From Clostridioides difficile (lineage in GTDB: Bacteria > Bacillota > Clostridia > Peptostreptococcales > Peptostreptococcaceae): a DNA stretch of 56,079 nucleotides. Positions 26,941 to 36,518 of the stretch are shown here, piece after piece. The notes beneath the pieces are model-generated. The model was not told the DNA's origin and searched no databases. It saw only the letters and a program-made list of their open reading frames with translations. The translations under genes were made by a program, and so were the position numbers. Positions within the stretch are counted from its first letter, which is position 1. The number at the start of each line of letters is the position of its first letter. The stretch covers positions 1 through 56,079 of the forward strand of contig NZ_JRHN01000045.1 in the NCBI RefSeq assembly GCF_001299635.1. Reading direction: 5' to 3'.

Positions 26941-29148
26941 CTAATTTGTCATTCTATAAATACTTTCTACACCAGGAATTGCTTTTAATTTTTTCATTAG
27001 AATTTTTAATTCCTCTGTGTCATTAACTTCTACAAGTAAGTTTATACTTACAATGCTATCTTTACCTTTTCTTGCATTTATTCCATTTAAACTAAGTTTA
27101 TCCATTGCAACAATATGAGTTATTTCATTAACAATTCCTCTTCTGTCAACAGCCTTTATTTGAATCTCTGCTTCAAACTTACCTTTGCCTGCTGAACTCC
27201 ATGAAACTTCTACCAATCTATTTTGGAAGAAATCCCCATTATTGTTTGCATTTGGGCAATCAGCTCTGTGTATAGCTACTCCCCTACCCTTAGTAATATA
27301 TCCTACAATTTCATCTCCTGGAAGAGGATTACAACACTTAGCAAATCTTACTAAGATATTATCAAGCCCTTTTACTATAATTCCTTGTGATGCGTTTTTC
27401 TTTCTCTTTTTACTGTATTCTGTTTCACTTATATTGTGTTTATTTAAATCTTCTTCTTGTATTTGTTGTTCTTTTTTAACTTTTTTAACTTCTTTTAAAT
27501 ATAAGTCTTTTACTTTAGATACAACTTGAGATGACATTATACCACCATAACCTACAGTAGCAACTAAATCCTCAACACTTGGCTGATTAAATTTCTTAGC
27601 AACTAATGCCATATATTTTTCAACAAGAGGGTCTTTCTGTGGTATATCATGCTTCTTAAATTCTCTTTCTAATATTGTATTTCCACGGTCGACATTTTCT
27701 TCTCTTCTTTCTTTCTTGAAAAATTGTCTAATTCTACTTTTAGCATTTGGTGTCTTTACTATATTAAGCCAATCTCTACTTGGCCCATTAGAATTAGATG
27801 ATGTAAGTACCTCTACAATATTACCATTTTGAAGCTTATAATCAATAGGAACTATTCTTCCATCAATTTTAGCTCCTACACACTTATTCCCTACATTTGT
27901 ATGAACTCTATATGCAAAATCTATAGGTGTTGATTCTGCTGGTAATTCAATTACATCTCCTTTTGGAGTAAATACGTAAACTTGACTATTAAATACATCT
28001 TCTTTAAGTGCATCCATAAACTCTTGTGGGTCTTTCAAGTCTTTTTCCCACTCCATCATTTGTCTCAACCACTGAAGTTTCTCTTCAACTTTTGATTCTT
28101 TACTAGAAATACCTTCTTTGTATTTCCAATGGGCTGCGATACCATTTTCAGCTATGTTATGCATTTCATGAGTCCTTATCTGTATTTCTAAAGGCTCTCC
28201 ATCAGGACCTACAACAGTAGTATGCAACGATTGGTAGAGATTTGGCTTTGGCATTGCTATATAGTCCTTAAATCTGCCTGGAATAGGTCTCCATAATGTG
28301 TGAACTATACCAAGAACTGCATAACAATCCTTTACATTATCTACTAGTATTCTTACAGCTGTTAAATCAAAAATTTCTTCAAAAGTTTTGTGTTTTTTTT
28401 GCATCTTTCTATAAATACTATAAAAATGCTTCGGTCTACCATATACATCACATGGTATACTTAAATCTTTAAACTTATCTTTAAGAAGTTCAACAATTCC
28501 ATGTATATAATCTTCTCTTTGACTTCTCTTCATTGATACTCTATCAACTAAATCATAATACCCTTCTGGGTCCATAAATCTCAGTGCTCTGTCTTCTAAT
28601 TCCCACTTTATCTTAGAAATCCCTAATCTATGAGCTATACCTCCATAAATTTCAAGTGTCTCTTTTGCCTTATATTTAGCTTTCTCTGGAGGCATATATT
28701 TTAAGGTTCTCATATTGTGCAATCTATCAGCAAGTTTTATAAGTATAACCCTTATATCTTTCGCCATTGCCAAAAACATTTTTCTTAGGTTTTCAGATTG
28801 AGTTTCTTCTTTTGAACGATATTTTATTTGACCAAGTTTTGTTACTCCATCAACTAAATCCGCTACTTCTTTGCCAAATTCTTTTGTTATGTCTTCATAG
28901 GTATATTCCGTATCTTCTACAACATCATGAAGTAAACCAGCTGTTATAGTTTCAATATCTAATTCCATCTCTATCAAAATGTTTGCCACTGCTAATGGAT
29001 GAATAAAGTATGGTTCCCCAGATTTTCTATATTGTCCTTCATGCGCTTTTTTTGCAAGATTATAGGCTTTTTCAACCATCTCAAAATTTGCATTAGGTGC
29101 ATAAACTTTTATTTTTTCAATTATTTCTTGTAATTCTTTATCATGCAT
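26941..29148 (-). CDS. relA: Bifunctional (p)ppGpp synthetase/hydrolase (RelA/SpoT homologue)
   Basis: 735 residues, full-length Rsh. The hydrolase HD domain is intact (HPLAVANILIEM, LLHDVVEDT), then the synthetase domain (RPKHFYSIYRKMQ, RFKDYIAMPKPNLYQSLHTT, EIQIRT), TGS (about 390-450; YVFTPKGDVIELP), a zinc-finger region with CCNPLPGDEIVG, and a C-terminal ACT domain (about 660-735). Both active sites look functional, so it should make and degrade stringent alarmones. It lies between apt and dtd; a hairpin at 29188-29212 separates it from apt. Confidence 0.95.
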   Translation of the reverse strand: MHDKELQEIIEKIKVYAPNANFEMVEKAYNLAKKAHEGQYRKSGEPYFIHPLAVANILIEMELDIETITAGLLHDVVEDTEYTYEDITKEFGKEVADLVDGVTKLGQIKYRSKEETQSENLRKMFLAMAKDIRVILIKLADRLHNMRTLKYMPPEKAKYKAKETLEIYGGIAHRLGISKIKWELEDRALRFMDPEGYYDLVDRVSMKRSQREDYIHGIVELLKDKFKDLSIPCDVYGRPKHFYSIYRKMQKKHKTFEEIFDLTAVRILVDNVKDCYAVLGIVHTLWRPIPGRFKDYIAMPKPNLYQSLHTTVVGPDGEPLEIQIRTHEMHNIAENGIAAHWKYKEGISSKESKVEEKLQWLRQMMEWEKDLKDPQEFMDALKEDVFNSQVYVFTPKGDVIELPAESTPIDFAYRVHTNVGNKCVGAKIDGRIVPIDYKLQNGNIVEVLTSSNSNGPSRDWLNIVKTPNAKSRIRQFFKKERREENVDRGNTILEREFKKHDIPQKDPLVEKYMALVAKKFNQPSVEDLVATVGYGGIMSSQVVSKVKDLYLKEVKKVKKEQQIQEEDLNKHNISETEYSKKRKKNASQGIIVKGLDNILVRFAKCCNPLPGDEIVGYITKGRGVAIHRADCPNANNNGDFFQNRLVEVSWSSAGKGKFEAEIQIKAVDRRGIVNEITHIVAMDKLSLNGINARKGKDSIVSINLLVEVNDTEELKILMKKLKAIPGVESIYRMTN

Positions 29149-29187
29149 ATAACCACCTATTTTGTATAAAATTTTAATATATATGAA

Positions 29188-29212
29188 AATAGTTGGTGCT
29201 ATACCAACTATT
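29188..29212 (-). terminator. Intercistronic hairpin between apt and relA
   Basis: A perfect 10-base stem (29188-29197 with 29203-29212) and 5-base loop are followed on the minus strand by TTTTC and an A/T-rich stretch. It could terminate or attenuate transcription from apt into relA, or mark an RNA end. Confidence 0.5.
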
Positions 29213-29221
29213 GTAAAAGTA

Positions 29222-29734
29222 CTAGTATTTTATAAGAGAATTAACATTATAGTTAGATAATTTTTCTCTCCCATTTAAGAATTCTAGCTCAATTAAAAAT
29301 TGCATAGAAACTACTTCTCCACCTAATTTTTCTACAAGCTTAGCAGCAGCTTCCATAGTTCCACCAGTAGCCAATAAATCGTCTACTATTGCTACTTTTT
29401 GACCTTTTTTAATTGCATCTTTATGTATTTCTAAAGTATCCGTACCATACTCTAAGCCATACTCATAACTTTCAACTTCTCCTGGTAACTTTCCAGGTTT
29501 TCTAATTGGAACAAATCCTACTCCTAAAGCATACGCTACAGGTGTACCCATCAAAAAACCTCTTGCTTCTGGCCCTATTACTAAATCTACACCTTTATTT
29601 TTTAGTTCTTCAACTATAGAGTCTACTGCATATCTAAATGCCTCTCCATCTTTAAATAGAGTAGTAACATCTTTAAAATCTATACCTGGTTTTGGGAAAT
29701 CATCAATATTCCTTATAAAGTTTTTTAAATCCAT
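29222..29734 (-). CDS. apt: Adenine phosphoribosyltransferase
   Basis: 170 residues, typical length. It converts adenine and PRPP to AMP in purine salvage. The PRPP loop [17 protein letters not shown] and the adenine-site stretch [10 protein letters not shown] are intact. It is 12 bases after recJ, and its neighbour relA is the usual partner in Firmicutes. Confidence 0.96.
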   Translation of the reverse strand: MDLKNFIRNIDDFPKPGIDFKDVTTLFKDGEAFRYAVDSIVEELKNKGVDLVIGPEARGFLMGTPVAYALGVGFVPIRKPGKLPGEVESYEYGLEYGTDTLEIHKDAIKKGQKVAIVDDLLATGGTMEAAAKLVEKLGGEVVSMQFLIELEFLNGREKLSNYNVNSLIKY

Positions 29735-29746
29735 GGGAAACGCCTC

Positions 29747-32197
29747 CTAATAACTGCTATTATATTGTTTTTCTAAATTTTTTAGATTATTGAGTATTAA
29801 ACTCTCATTTAAATCTAATTTTTTCTGTGGTTTTGGCAATATTCTTATGAGTACAGAATTTTTTTCATAATTTAAATTAAAGTCAAGTAAATTTAATTCT
29901 CTAAACACATTCAATATCGTAAAAAACTTTAATGGAATTACATTAAAAGTTCCCTTTATATTTACCATATCCAAATCAATTTCTTTTTTTGTGAGTGCTT
30001 GCTTATAAATTGTTATAAATTCATCTCTTGATGGAACTATATTACTAACTACATTCTTTAAATATAATAGGTCTGTTTTATTATAATATTTTATAATTTC
30101 ACTTTCTTCTCTTTTATTCTCATATATATACGAATATTCGCCTTTATTGTATAAATAATCATAAAGAATAATATTATTATATCTTTTTAAGTCTATTTTA
30201 TCAATATTAGGAGAAAATATAAGCTCTAATTTATCAGTATTTTTGCTAATATCTTCAATAATATTGTAATTTATCTTAAAATCTAAATCTACAAGTGATA
30301 TATCCGAAACTGCTCTATAAAATCCATTTATGGAATTAGATATTATTAATGTACCTTTTTCAAAATAATCAAATATATTTATATCAGTATTTCCATCGAA
30401 TAAATCAAAATCAGATACAGATATATTATACAAGCTTTGTGTATCTTTGGGTATTATTTTTGACATTAATTTCAGTGAAAGTTTGTCACTACTTGCACTT
30501 TTAGGTCGAGCTAATCTTATATCTTTAAGTAAAAACTGTACTTTTCTATTTCCCATATAGTTATTTTCATCTAACTGAAACAATACATCTACTTTATCTC
30601 CTACTTTATACAATGATTTTAAATGACTCATGTTAAATCCTATACATTCATAGCTTTTTTCTTTTTCTATACTTAATTTTAGATGTTGTTGGTTTTTTCC
30701 TATAACCTTTAAATCTTTTAAAATATAATTTCTAACTATAAATCTAGGATTTGGATTATTTAATCCAAAAGGCTCTAACTTATGTAATTCTTCTACAAGA
30801 TTTAGATTTATTACATTTTCTTGTAGTTCAAATTCAACATTCACATTCTCTATCATATCATCTTCAGTTAAATTATAATTTGCAAATTTGTTTATTTCAT
30901 TTGCTAAAGCTTCCACATTATCTGAATTTAAAGATAGCCCTGCTGCTTGCTCATGACCACCAAACTTAGTCATTAAGTCCTTACACTTTACAAGAGCTTC
31001 AAATACATTAAATCCTTTTATAGACCTTGCTGAACCAGTAGCTTCTCCATTTTCTATGCCTAAAAGAATTGTAGGTTTATAGTATTTTTCAGTTAGCTTA
31101 GATGCTACAATTCCTATTATTCCATGTTGCCAACCTTCTTTAGCTAAAACTAAGACTTTATCATCATTATATCTGCTATTAGACTTTAACATTTCTTCAG
31201 CTTCATGATACATTTTAGCCTCTATCATCTGTCTTTCATTATTTTTCTCTTCTAATATATTGGCTATTTCTACAGCTTCTTCTTTAGATTGAGTGGTAAA
31301 CAACTCAACACCTAAATAAGAATATCCTAATCTACCTGAAGCATTTATTCTAGGTCCTATTGCAAAACCTATATGAGAAGAACCTATTTTATCACTTTCT
31401 ACACCGCAAACTTTTATAAGCTCTCTTAATCCAATATTTTTGCCTTCTTTCATTGATTTTAAACCATTTTTTACAATTATTCTATTTTCGTCTATAAGTG
31501 GTACAATATCACAAATAGTTGCCAATGTTACTATTTCTAAATAATCATACATACTAGTTTTAAATTCTTCTTTTGGAGTTAATGCTTGAATCATTTTAAA
31601 TGCTACACCACATCCACATAATGAATCGAATGGATAATTACAATCTTCTTGTTTTGGATTTATTACTGCAAAAGCTGGTGGAATCTCGTTTTGACATTCA
31701 TGATGGTCTGTTATTATAACATCTATACCCAAATCATTCGCTATATTAACCTCAGATACTGATGTAATCCCACAGTCAACACTTATAATCAAGTCACAAC
31801 CTCTAGAGCTTATAAGCTTAATAGCTTCTTCATTTATACCATATCCTTCTTCTAATCTATTTGGGATATAGTAATCCACATGATACCCTATACTTTTAAA
31901 ATATATACATAAAATAGAAGTAGATGACACACCATCAACATCATAATCTCCATAAATCCAAATTTTTTCATTATTTTCAATAGCTGATTTTATCCTATCA
32001 ACAGCTTTCTGCATATCTTTCATTAAGAAAGGGTCCCTTAAATAATCCAAAGATGGATTCATAAATATTTCTGAATCTTTTTCAGTATATATTCCTCTAT
32101 TTTTTAAAATTTGGCAGATTTCCGGGGAAATATTAATTTTTTTGCTAAATTCACTTTCCTCTATCTTACCTTTATATTTCAATATCCATTTTTTCAA
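29747..32197 (-). CDS. recJ: Single-strand DNA exonuclease RecJ
   Basis: About 816 residues. The start is probably the TTG at 32197, 6 bases after AGGGGGAG; the TTG at 32203 touches the ribosome site. DHH-family motifs IYGDYDVDGVSS, DCGITS and ITDHHE and the DHHA1 motif GHEQAAGLS are present, followed by an OB domain and a long Firmicute-type C-terminal region (about 560-816) absent from the E. coli enzyme. It trims 5' single strands in recombination and mismatch repair. It is first in the recJ-apt-relA block and lies 12 bases after the kinase-like gene. Confidence 0.93.
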   Translation of the reverse strand: MKKWILKYKGKIEESEFSKKINISPEICQILKNRGIYTEKDSEIFMNPSLDYLRDPFLMKDMQKAVDRIKSAIENNEKIWIYGDYDVDGVSSTSILCIYFKSIGYHVDYYIPNRLEEGYGINEEAIKLISSRGCDLIISVDCGITSVSEVNIANDLGIDVIITDHHECQNEIPPAFAVINPKQEDCNYPFDSLCGCGVAFKMIQALTPKEEFKTSMYDYLEIVTLATICDIVPLIDENRIIVKNGLKSMKEGKNIGLRELIKVCGVESDKIGSSHIGFAIGPRINASGRLGYSYLGVELFTTQSKEEAVEIANILEEKNNERQMIEAKMYHEAEEMLKSNSRYNDDKVLVLAKEGWQHGIIGIVASKLTEKYYKPTILLGIENGEATGSARSIKGFNVFEALVKCKDLMTKFGGHEQAAGLSLNSDNVEALANEINKFANYNLTEDDMIENVNVEFELQENVINLNLVEELHKLEPFGLNNPNPRFIVRNYILKDLKVIGKNQQHLKLSIEKEKSYECIGFNMSHLKSLYKVGDKVDVLFQLDENNYMGNRKVQFLLKDIRLARPKSASSDKLSLKLMSKIIPKDTQSLYNISVSDFDLFDGNTDINIFDYFEKGTLIISNSINGFYRAVSDISLVDLDFKINYNIIEDISKNTDKLELIFSPNIDKIDLKRYNNIILYDYLYNKGEYSYIYENKREESEIIKYYNKTDLLYLKNVVSNIVPSRDEFITIYKQALTKKEIDLDMVNIKGTFNVIPLKFFTILNVFRELNLLDFNLNYEKNSVLIRILPKPQKKLDLNESLILNNLKNLEKQYNSSY

Positions 32198-32209
32198 ATT
32201 CAACTCCCC

Positions 32210-33874
32210 CTAATCCTTTTTATATTTTGACCTAACACTCCTTATAACTAGACAAAGTCCTATTATAAAAGATATGAAGAAACCTCCTATAGCAGTAAAC
32301 TTTATCCAAATATTGTTTTCTATATTTGGAGATGCAATTATAAGGGAAGAACCCACTATAATTGATGCTAACACTAAACTTAATGATATTTGAGACGTTA
32401 ACTCTAATATACAATTTTCTAATTTTGTCATTTTTACGTCTTCAATTTGCATTTTTATATTATTTCTTTCTACATTCTTTAAGATTGCTTTTAGCTGTTT
32501 TGGAATAGTTTTTATATCGAGTAATATTTCTTCTACATTTTGTCTTGAACTTAAAACGACATTTTTAGGATTAAATTTACTCTTATAATGATGTTTCATA
32601 AACTCTTTTCCCATAGAACCAAAAGAAAAATCTGAATTTAAAGTTCTACTTGTTCCTTCTAATGTTATAACAGTCTTAGCAAGTGTCACAAACTGTGCAG
32701 GCATGACTATCTTATACTGCCTAAAAAATCTAAACAGTTCATTTAATATATCTGTTACATTTATTTTTTCTATAGAAATATCATAGTAATAATGTATTAG
32801 ATAAAGTAAATCCTGTCTAAGACCTTTAATATCTGCCTCTCCATTTAACGCATCCATTTCTATTAACAAGTATATTATCTTGTCGACATTCTTTTCCACT
32901 CCTGCTAATGCAATTTCATTTAATTGATTCAGTGTTTTATTGTCAATAATTCCAATCATTCCAAAATCTATATATGCTATCTTGTTTTTAGCAACTACAA
33001 ATATATTACCTGGATGTGGGTCTGCATGAAAAAATCCATGAGACAATACTTGTGTAAAAAAAGACCTTACTCCTATTTCAACAATAGTTTTTGTATTATA
33101 ACCTAACCTATTTATTTTTTCTACATCACTTAATTTTGTACCATTGACCTTCTCCATTACTAAAATTTTCTTAGTATTATATTCTGGATATATTTTAGGT
33201 ATATATACCTCATCACTATTTTTAAATATCCTAGAGAATTTAGTTGCATTTATAGCTTCAAAAGTATAGTCAAGCTCTCTCATTAATTGAGTTTGAAATT
33301 CTTCAATCATTTGTACTAAGTCTAAATTAAAATCCTTTTTTAAATCCTTTAGAGTATTTGCAATCGTTCTAAGAATTTCTAAATCAGATTTTATTATTTT
33401 CTCTATATTTGGTCTTTGAATTTTTACAATTACTTCTTCTCCAGTTCTAAGAACACCCTCATAAACTTGGCCAATCGAAGCTGCTGCAATTGGTTCTTCT
33501 TTAAACTCTAAAAATATTTCTTCTATACTTAATCCTACTTCTTCTTTAAATATCTCAATAGCTATATTTGAATCAAATTTCTCTACATCATCTCTAAGTT
33601 TTGATATTTCATCAATTATATCTTGGTCTAATAAATCTTTTCTTGTACTTAATATCTGTCCTATTTTTATATATGTAGGCCCTAGCTCTTCTAAAACTCT
33701 TTTTATTCTCTCACCAGTTGTCATATTTTTTATTTCTTCTGGAGGGTCAAACAGTGGTATTTTATAAGCTATTCCTTCTATATTTAATCTTTCTACAATA
33801 AAACTAAAACCATACTTTATTAAAACATATCCAATTTCTCTATATCTTTTTAAGTTTCTATAACTTATTCTCAA
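32210..33874 (-). CDS. UbiB/ABC1-family kinase-like membrane protein
   Basis: 554 residues, TTG start 7 bases after AGGAGTG. Family motifs are present: PTYIKIGQILSTR (the KxGQ block), AAASIGQVYEG with the Ala-rich loop, FFHADPHPGNI as catalytic loop and YIDFGMIG as metal loop. Two C-terminal membrane helices (about 495-515 and 525-545) follow. UbiB-like proteins support ubiquinone synthesis in other bacteria; C. difficile makes no quinone, so the role here is probably in other isoprenoid lipids and is unproven. Confidence 0.85.
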   Translation of the reverse strand: MRISYRNLKRYREIGYVLIKYGFSFIVERLNIEGIAYKIPLFDPPEEIKNMTTGERIKRVLEELGPTYIKIGQILSTRKDLLDQDIIDEISKLRDDVEKFDSNIAIEIFKEEVGLSIEEIFLEFKEEPIAAASIGQVYEGVLRTGEEVIVKIQRPNIEKIIKSDLEILRTIANTLKDLKKDFNLDLVQMIEEFQTQLMRELDYTFEAINATKFSRIFKNSDEVYIPKIYPEYNTKKILVMEKVNGTKLSDVEKINRLGYNTKTIVEIGVRSFFTQVLSHGFFHADPHPGNIFVVAKNKIAYIDFGMIGIIDNKTLNQLNEIALAGVEKNVDKIIYLLIEMDALNGEADIKGLRQDLLYLIHYYYDISIEKINVTDILNELFRFFRQYKIVMPAQFVTLAKTVITLEGTSRTLNSDFSFGSMGKEFMKHHYKSKFNPKNVVLSSRQNVEEILLDIKTIPKQLKAILKNVERNNIKMQIEDVKMTKLENCILELTSQISLSLVLASIIVGSSLIIASPNIENNIWIKFTAIGGFFISFIIGLCLVIRSVRSKYKKD

Positions 33875-33928
33875 ATATTTTCACTCCTAAAATAGGTATA
33901 CCCGAAAACTTACACCTTAATTTATCTT

Positions 33929-33972
33929 ATATAAGACATTATTTTACCAATTTATATACTAATGTCTTATAT
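33929..33972. promoter_or_regulatory. Inverted repeat upstream of the ubiB-recJ operon
   Basis: A perfect 13-base inverted repeat (33929-33941 with 33960-33972) with an 18-base spacer; the core CTTATAT occurs a third time in the adjoining palindrome at 33926-33936. It lies 55-98 bases before the TTG start, where an operator or leader hairpin would sit. The rest of the gap up to 34120 shows no gene. Confidence 0.4.
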
Positions 33973-34120
33973 CCTCTTTAATATTTAATTTTATCACATA
34001 TACTAGTAATTTTATTAAAATTATTTAACTCAGTTAATTTTTATTTTTGACATTTTATACCTATCTTAATCAAATACTTTTTGAAAACTAAAATATCAGC
34101 TAACTTTAATAAAATAAATT

Positions 34121-34166
34121 AGTGGTTGCCTCAAAACAGATTTAAGTATGTTTTGAAACAACCACT
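34121..34166 (-). terminator. Terminator of the gamma-carbonic-anhydrase-like gene
   Basis: AGTGGTTG (34121-34128) and TCAAAACA (34131-34138) pair with TGTTTTGA (34149-34156) and CAACCACT (34159-34166), giving a 16-pair stem with a 2x2 internal bulge just after the gene. Confidence 0.75.
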
Positions 34167-34173
34167 CTTTAAT

Positions 34174-34671
34174 TTAATATTTTTGATTTTGTGCTGCTTC
34201 TAGATACCATTTATATGATTCATCAATATATCTTTTATCTTCCTCTGTAAGTTCTCTAACAACCTTACCAGGAGAGCCCATTATTAAAACACCTGGTGGG
34301 AACTTCTTATTAGATGTAATTAATGTACCTGCTCCTATCAAAGTATATTCTCCTATTTCAGCATTATCCAATATTATTGAACCCATACCAATCAAAACAT
34401 TGTCACTAATTTTACAACCATGAACTATTGACCTATGTCCAACTGTTACATTGTTACCAATTATAGTATCTGCATCTCCATGTACTATAGAACAATCTTG
34501 TATATTAGTATTTTCTCCAATAGTTATTGGACCTTCATCTCCCCTAACTACTGCATTATACCATACACTTGAATCCTTACCTATTTTGACATTTCCAATT
34601 ATGTCTGCTGATTTTGCCACAAATACACTTTCATCAATTAAAGGTTTATCTTCCAAATAATCTCTAATCAT
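34174..34671 (-). CDS. Gamma-carbonic-anhydrase-like hexapeptide-repeat protein
   Basis: 165 residues of left-handed beta-helix hexapeptide repeats (NVKIGKDSSVWYNAVVRGDE onward). The histidines expected to bind metal are seen in SIVHGD, VGHRS and IVHGC. This is the YrdA/PaaY type of gamma-class carbonic anhydrase; many members show weak or no activity. It is 28 bases after the SCIFF maturase gene in the same direction and ends in a terminator. The link between the two is not known. Confidence 0.82.
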   Translation of the reverse strand: MIRDYLEDKPLIDESVFVAKSADIIGNVKIGKDSSVWYNAVVRGDEGPITIGENTNIQDCSIVHGDADTIIGNNVTVGHRSIVHGCKISDNVLIGMGSIILDNAEIGEYTLIGAGTLITSNKKFPPGVLIMGSPGKVVRELTEEDKRYIDESYKWYLEAAQNQKY

Positions 34672-34699
34672 ATATAAACAACTCCTTTAAAATATAAAT

Positions 34700-36079
34700 T
34701 TAGTTAGTTGCTCCTTCTAACATTAACTTTGCTTGTATCATTATAGAGCACTCTGTACGTTTTCTTTGCATTTCACATCCTAATTCATATGGCTTTGATA
34801 TGTCATTATTAAAGTTTATTGCATTTGCATGACATCCACCTGAACAGTAAAACTTATTCCAACATTGTTTACAATCTTCTTTAGTATATACATGAGCTTC
34901 TCTAAACATATTTTTTAAACTTTCTGGAAGTACAATTTCTTTATCAAATATATTTGCCATTTTAAATTCTTCATTTCCAACAAATTGATGACATGGATAT
35001 ATATCTCCATTTGGAGTTACAGAAAGATATTCATTTCCAGCTCCACATCCAGTTATTCTTTTTATTACACATGGTCCTTGATTTAAATCTATCATAAAAT
35101 GGAAAAACTTAAATCCATCGCCTTGTAATTGTCTATCTGCATACTCTACAGCAAACTTTTCGTACTCTTCAAATATCTTAGGTAAATCCTCTTCTCTAAG
35201 TGCATATGGATTACTTTCATCTCCAACAACTGGCTCTACAGATGTTAATTTAAATCCTAAATCTGCAAAATGCATAACATCCTTAGCAAAATCCAGATTA
35301 TCTCTTGTAAATGTTCCTCTTATATAGTAATACTTATCTTTTGCTCTTTTTTCCACAAGTTTTTTAAATCGTGGCAATGTAATATCATAACTTCCTTTGT
35401 CATTTAAAGTTGGTCTCATATTATCATTAATTTCTTTTCTTCCATCTAAACTCAAAACTACATTGTGCATATTTTCATTTATATAGTCTATAATCTCATC
35501 ATTTAATAGTACACCATTTGTAGTTATTGTAAATCTTATATTTTTATTATAATCTTTTTCAATACTTCTACCATAATCAACTAACTGTTTTACAACTTCA
35601 AAATTCATCAAAGGCTCTCCACCAAAGAAATCTATCTCTAAGTTTTTTCTAGTGCCTGAGTTAGCAATCAAATAGTCTATTGCTGCCTTACCTACCTCAA
35701 AGCTCATAAGTTCTTTTTCTCCTCCAAAGTCACCTTGAGCTGCAAAACAATATTTACATTTTAAATTACAATCATGGGCTACATTCAAACATAAAGCTTT
35801 TACCACAGGTTCTCTATGTACAAAACTTGGATGATATTGATATGTATCTTCTGTATATAAAAGACCTTCTTTTTCTAAGTTTGATATTTCTTCATATGCT
35901 TCATTTATTTTTTCTTCTTGATATTTAGATTTTAATATATCTAATACTTCTTCTTTACTTTTTTCTTTATAAAAGTCTAATAAGTCGTATGCAACATCAT
36001 CTAATACATGAACAGCTCCACCATTCACATCTAAAACGATATTATATCCATTCATAGAAAATTTATGTATCATACTCAT
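34700..36079 (-). CDS. scfB: SCIFF radical SAM thioether maturase (CteB/ScfB-like)
   Basis: 459 residues. The N-terminal about 90 residues form a RiPP-recognition-like domain (MIHKFSMNGYNIVLDVN). The radical SAM core has CNLKCKYC and FFGGEPLMNFE; the C-terminal SPASM region has many cysteines (GCGAGN, YPCHQF, CKQCWNKFYCSGGCH, CEMQRKRTEC) for two auxiliary clusters. The family makes Cys-to-Thr thioether bridges in the six-cysteine SCIFF peptide. AGGAGG lies 6 bases before the ATG. The SCIFF peptide gene, usually just upstream, is not seen here. Confidence 0.87.
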   Translation of the reverse strand: MSMIHKFSMNGYNIVLDVNGGAVHVLDDVAYDLLDFYKEKSKEEVLDILKSKYQEEKINEAYEEISNLEKEGLLYTEDTYQYHPSFVHREPVVKALCLNVAHDCNLKCKYCFAAQGDFGGEKELMSFEVGKAAIDYLIANSGTRKNLEIDFFGGEPLMNFEVVKQLVDYGRSIEKDYNKNIRFTITTNGVLLNDEIIDYINENMHNVVLSLDGRKEINDNMRPTLNDKGSYDITLPRFKKLVEKRAKDKYYYIRGTFTRDNLDFAKDVMHFADLGFKLTSVEPVVGDESNPYALREEDLPKIFEEYEKFAVEYADRQLQGDGFKFFHFMIDLNQGPCVIKRITGCGAGNEYLSVTPNGDIYPCHQFVGNEEFKMANIFDKEIVLPESLKNMFREAHVYTKEDCKQCWNKFYCSGGCHANAINFNNDISKPYELGCEMQRKRTECSIMIQAKLMLEGATN

Positions 36080-36144
36080 AACCTACCTCCTAAATTACTA
36101 TCTATACTAAAGTTTTTTATTGTTTTAATTAAACTTTACCCTTC

Positions 36145-36153
36145 ATTATATCA
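36145..36153 (-). promoter_or_regulatory. Extended -10 promoter of scfB
   Basis: TGATATAAT on the minus strand is a full extended -10 element 65 bases before the scfB ATG and just after the agr terminator. Confidence 0.55.
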
Positions 36154-36182
36154 TAAGTTTATCTAAAATACATACAATACAA

Positions 36183-36209
36183 AAATGACTTACTACTCGT
36201 AAGTCATTT
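36183..36209 (-). terminator. Terminator of the agrBD operon
   Basis: A perfect 11-base stem (36183-36193 with 36199-36209; AAATGACTTAC/GTAAGTCATTT) with a 5-base loop is followed on the minus strand by TTTTTG. Confidence 0.85.
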
Positions 36210-36368
36210 CATTGGATACACTACATCCCCCTAAATTGGCACAATAATACACCATCAAATGTCTATTATATGCCTTAAAATAAAATTTATATCTAATCTT
36301 TATATAGTTTTAACCTTATTAAAATATAATAATTTCTTTTTATAATAATTTTATATAATTGCTTCTAT

Positions 36369-36515
36369 TTAATTTATCTTCTTTAAATTCTTAATTTCTT
36401 TAGGAACTTTAGGTTGATGTATAATCCATGGACAAGTACTATTAGCTGACAAGATGGCAGTGCTAAGTGCTAATGAACTAGCAAACTTCATAAATTTTAC
36501 AAAAAACTTCTTCAT
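36369..36515 (-). CDS. agrD: AgrD, autoinducing peptide precursor
   Basis: 48 residues. The N-terminal amphipathic leader MKKFFVKFMKFASSLALSTA is followed by the signal core with Cys28 in ANSTCPWIIHQPKVP, and a charged C-terminal tail rich in Lys and Glu. AgrB would cut the tail and close a thiolactone from Cys28 to a residue about four positions on, giving a Cys-Pro-Trp-Ile-Ile ring. The ATG lies 3 bases after the agrB stop and has AGGGAGAA upstream. This matches the Agr1 locus of C. difficile, whose peptide is linked to toxin induction. No agrC or agrA lies nearby. Confidence 0.93.
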   Translation of the reverse strand: MKKFFVKFMKFASSLALSTAILSANSTCPWIIHQPKVPKEIKNLKKIN

Positions 36516-36518
36516 AAC

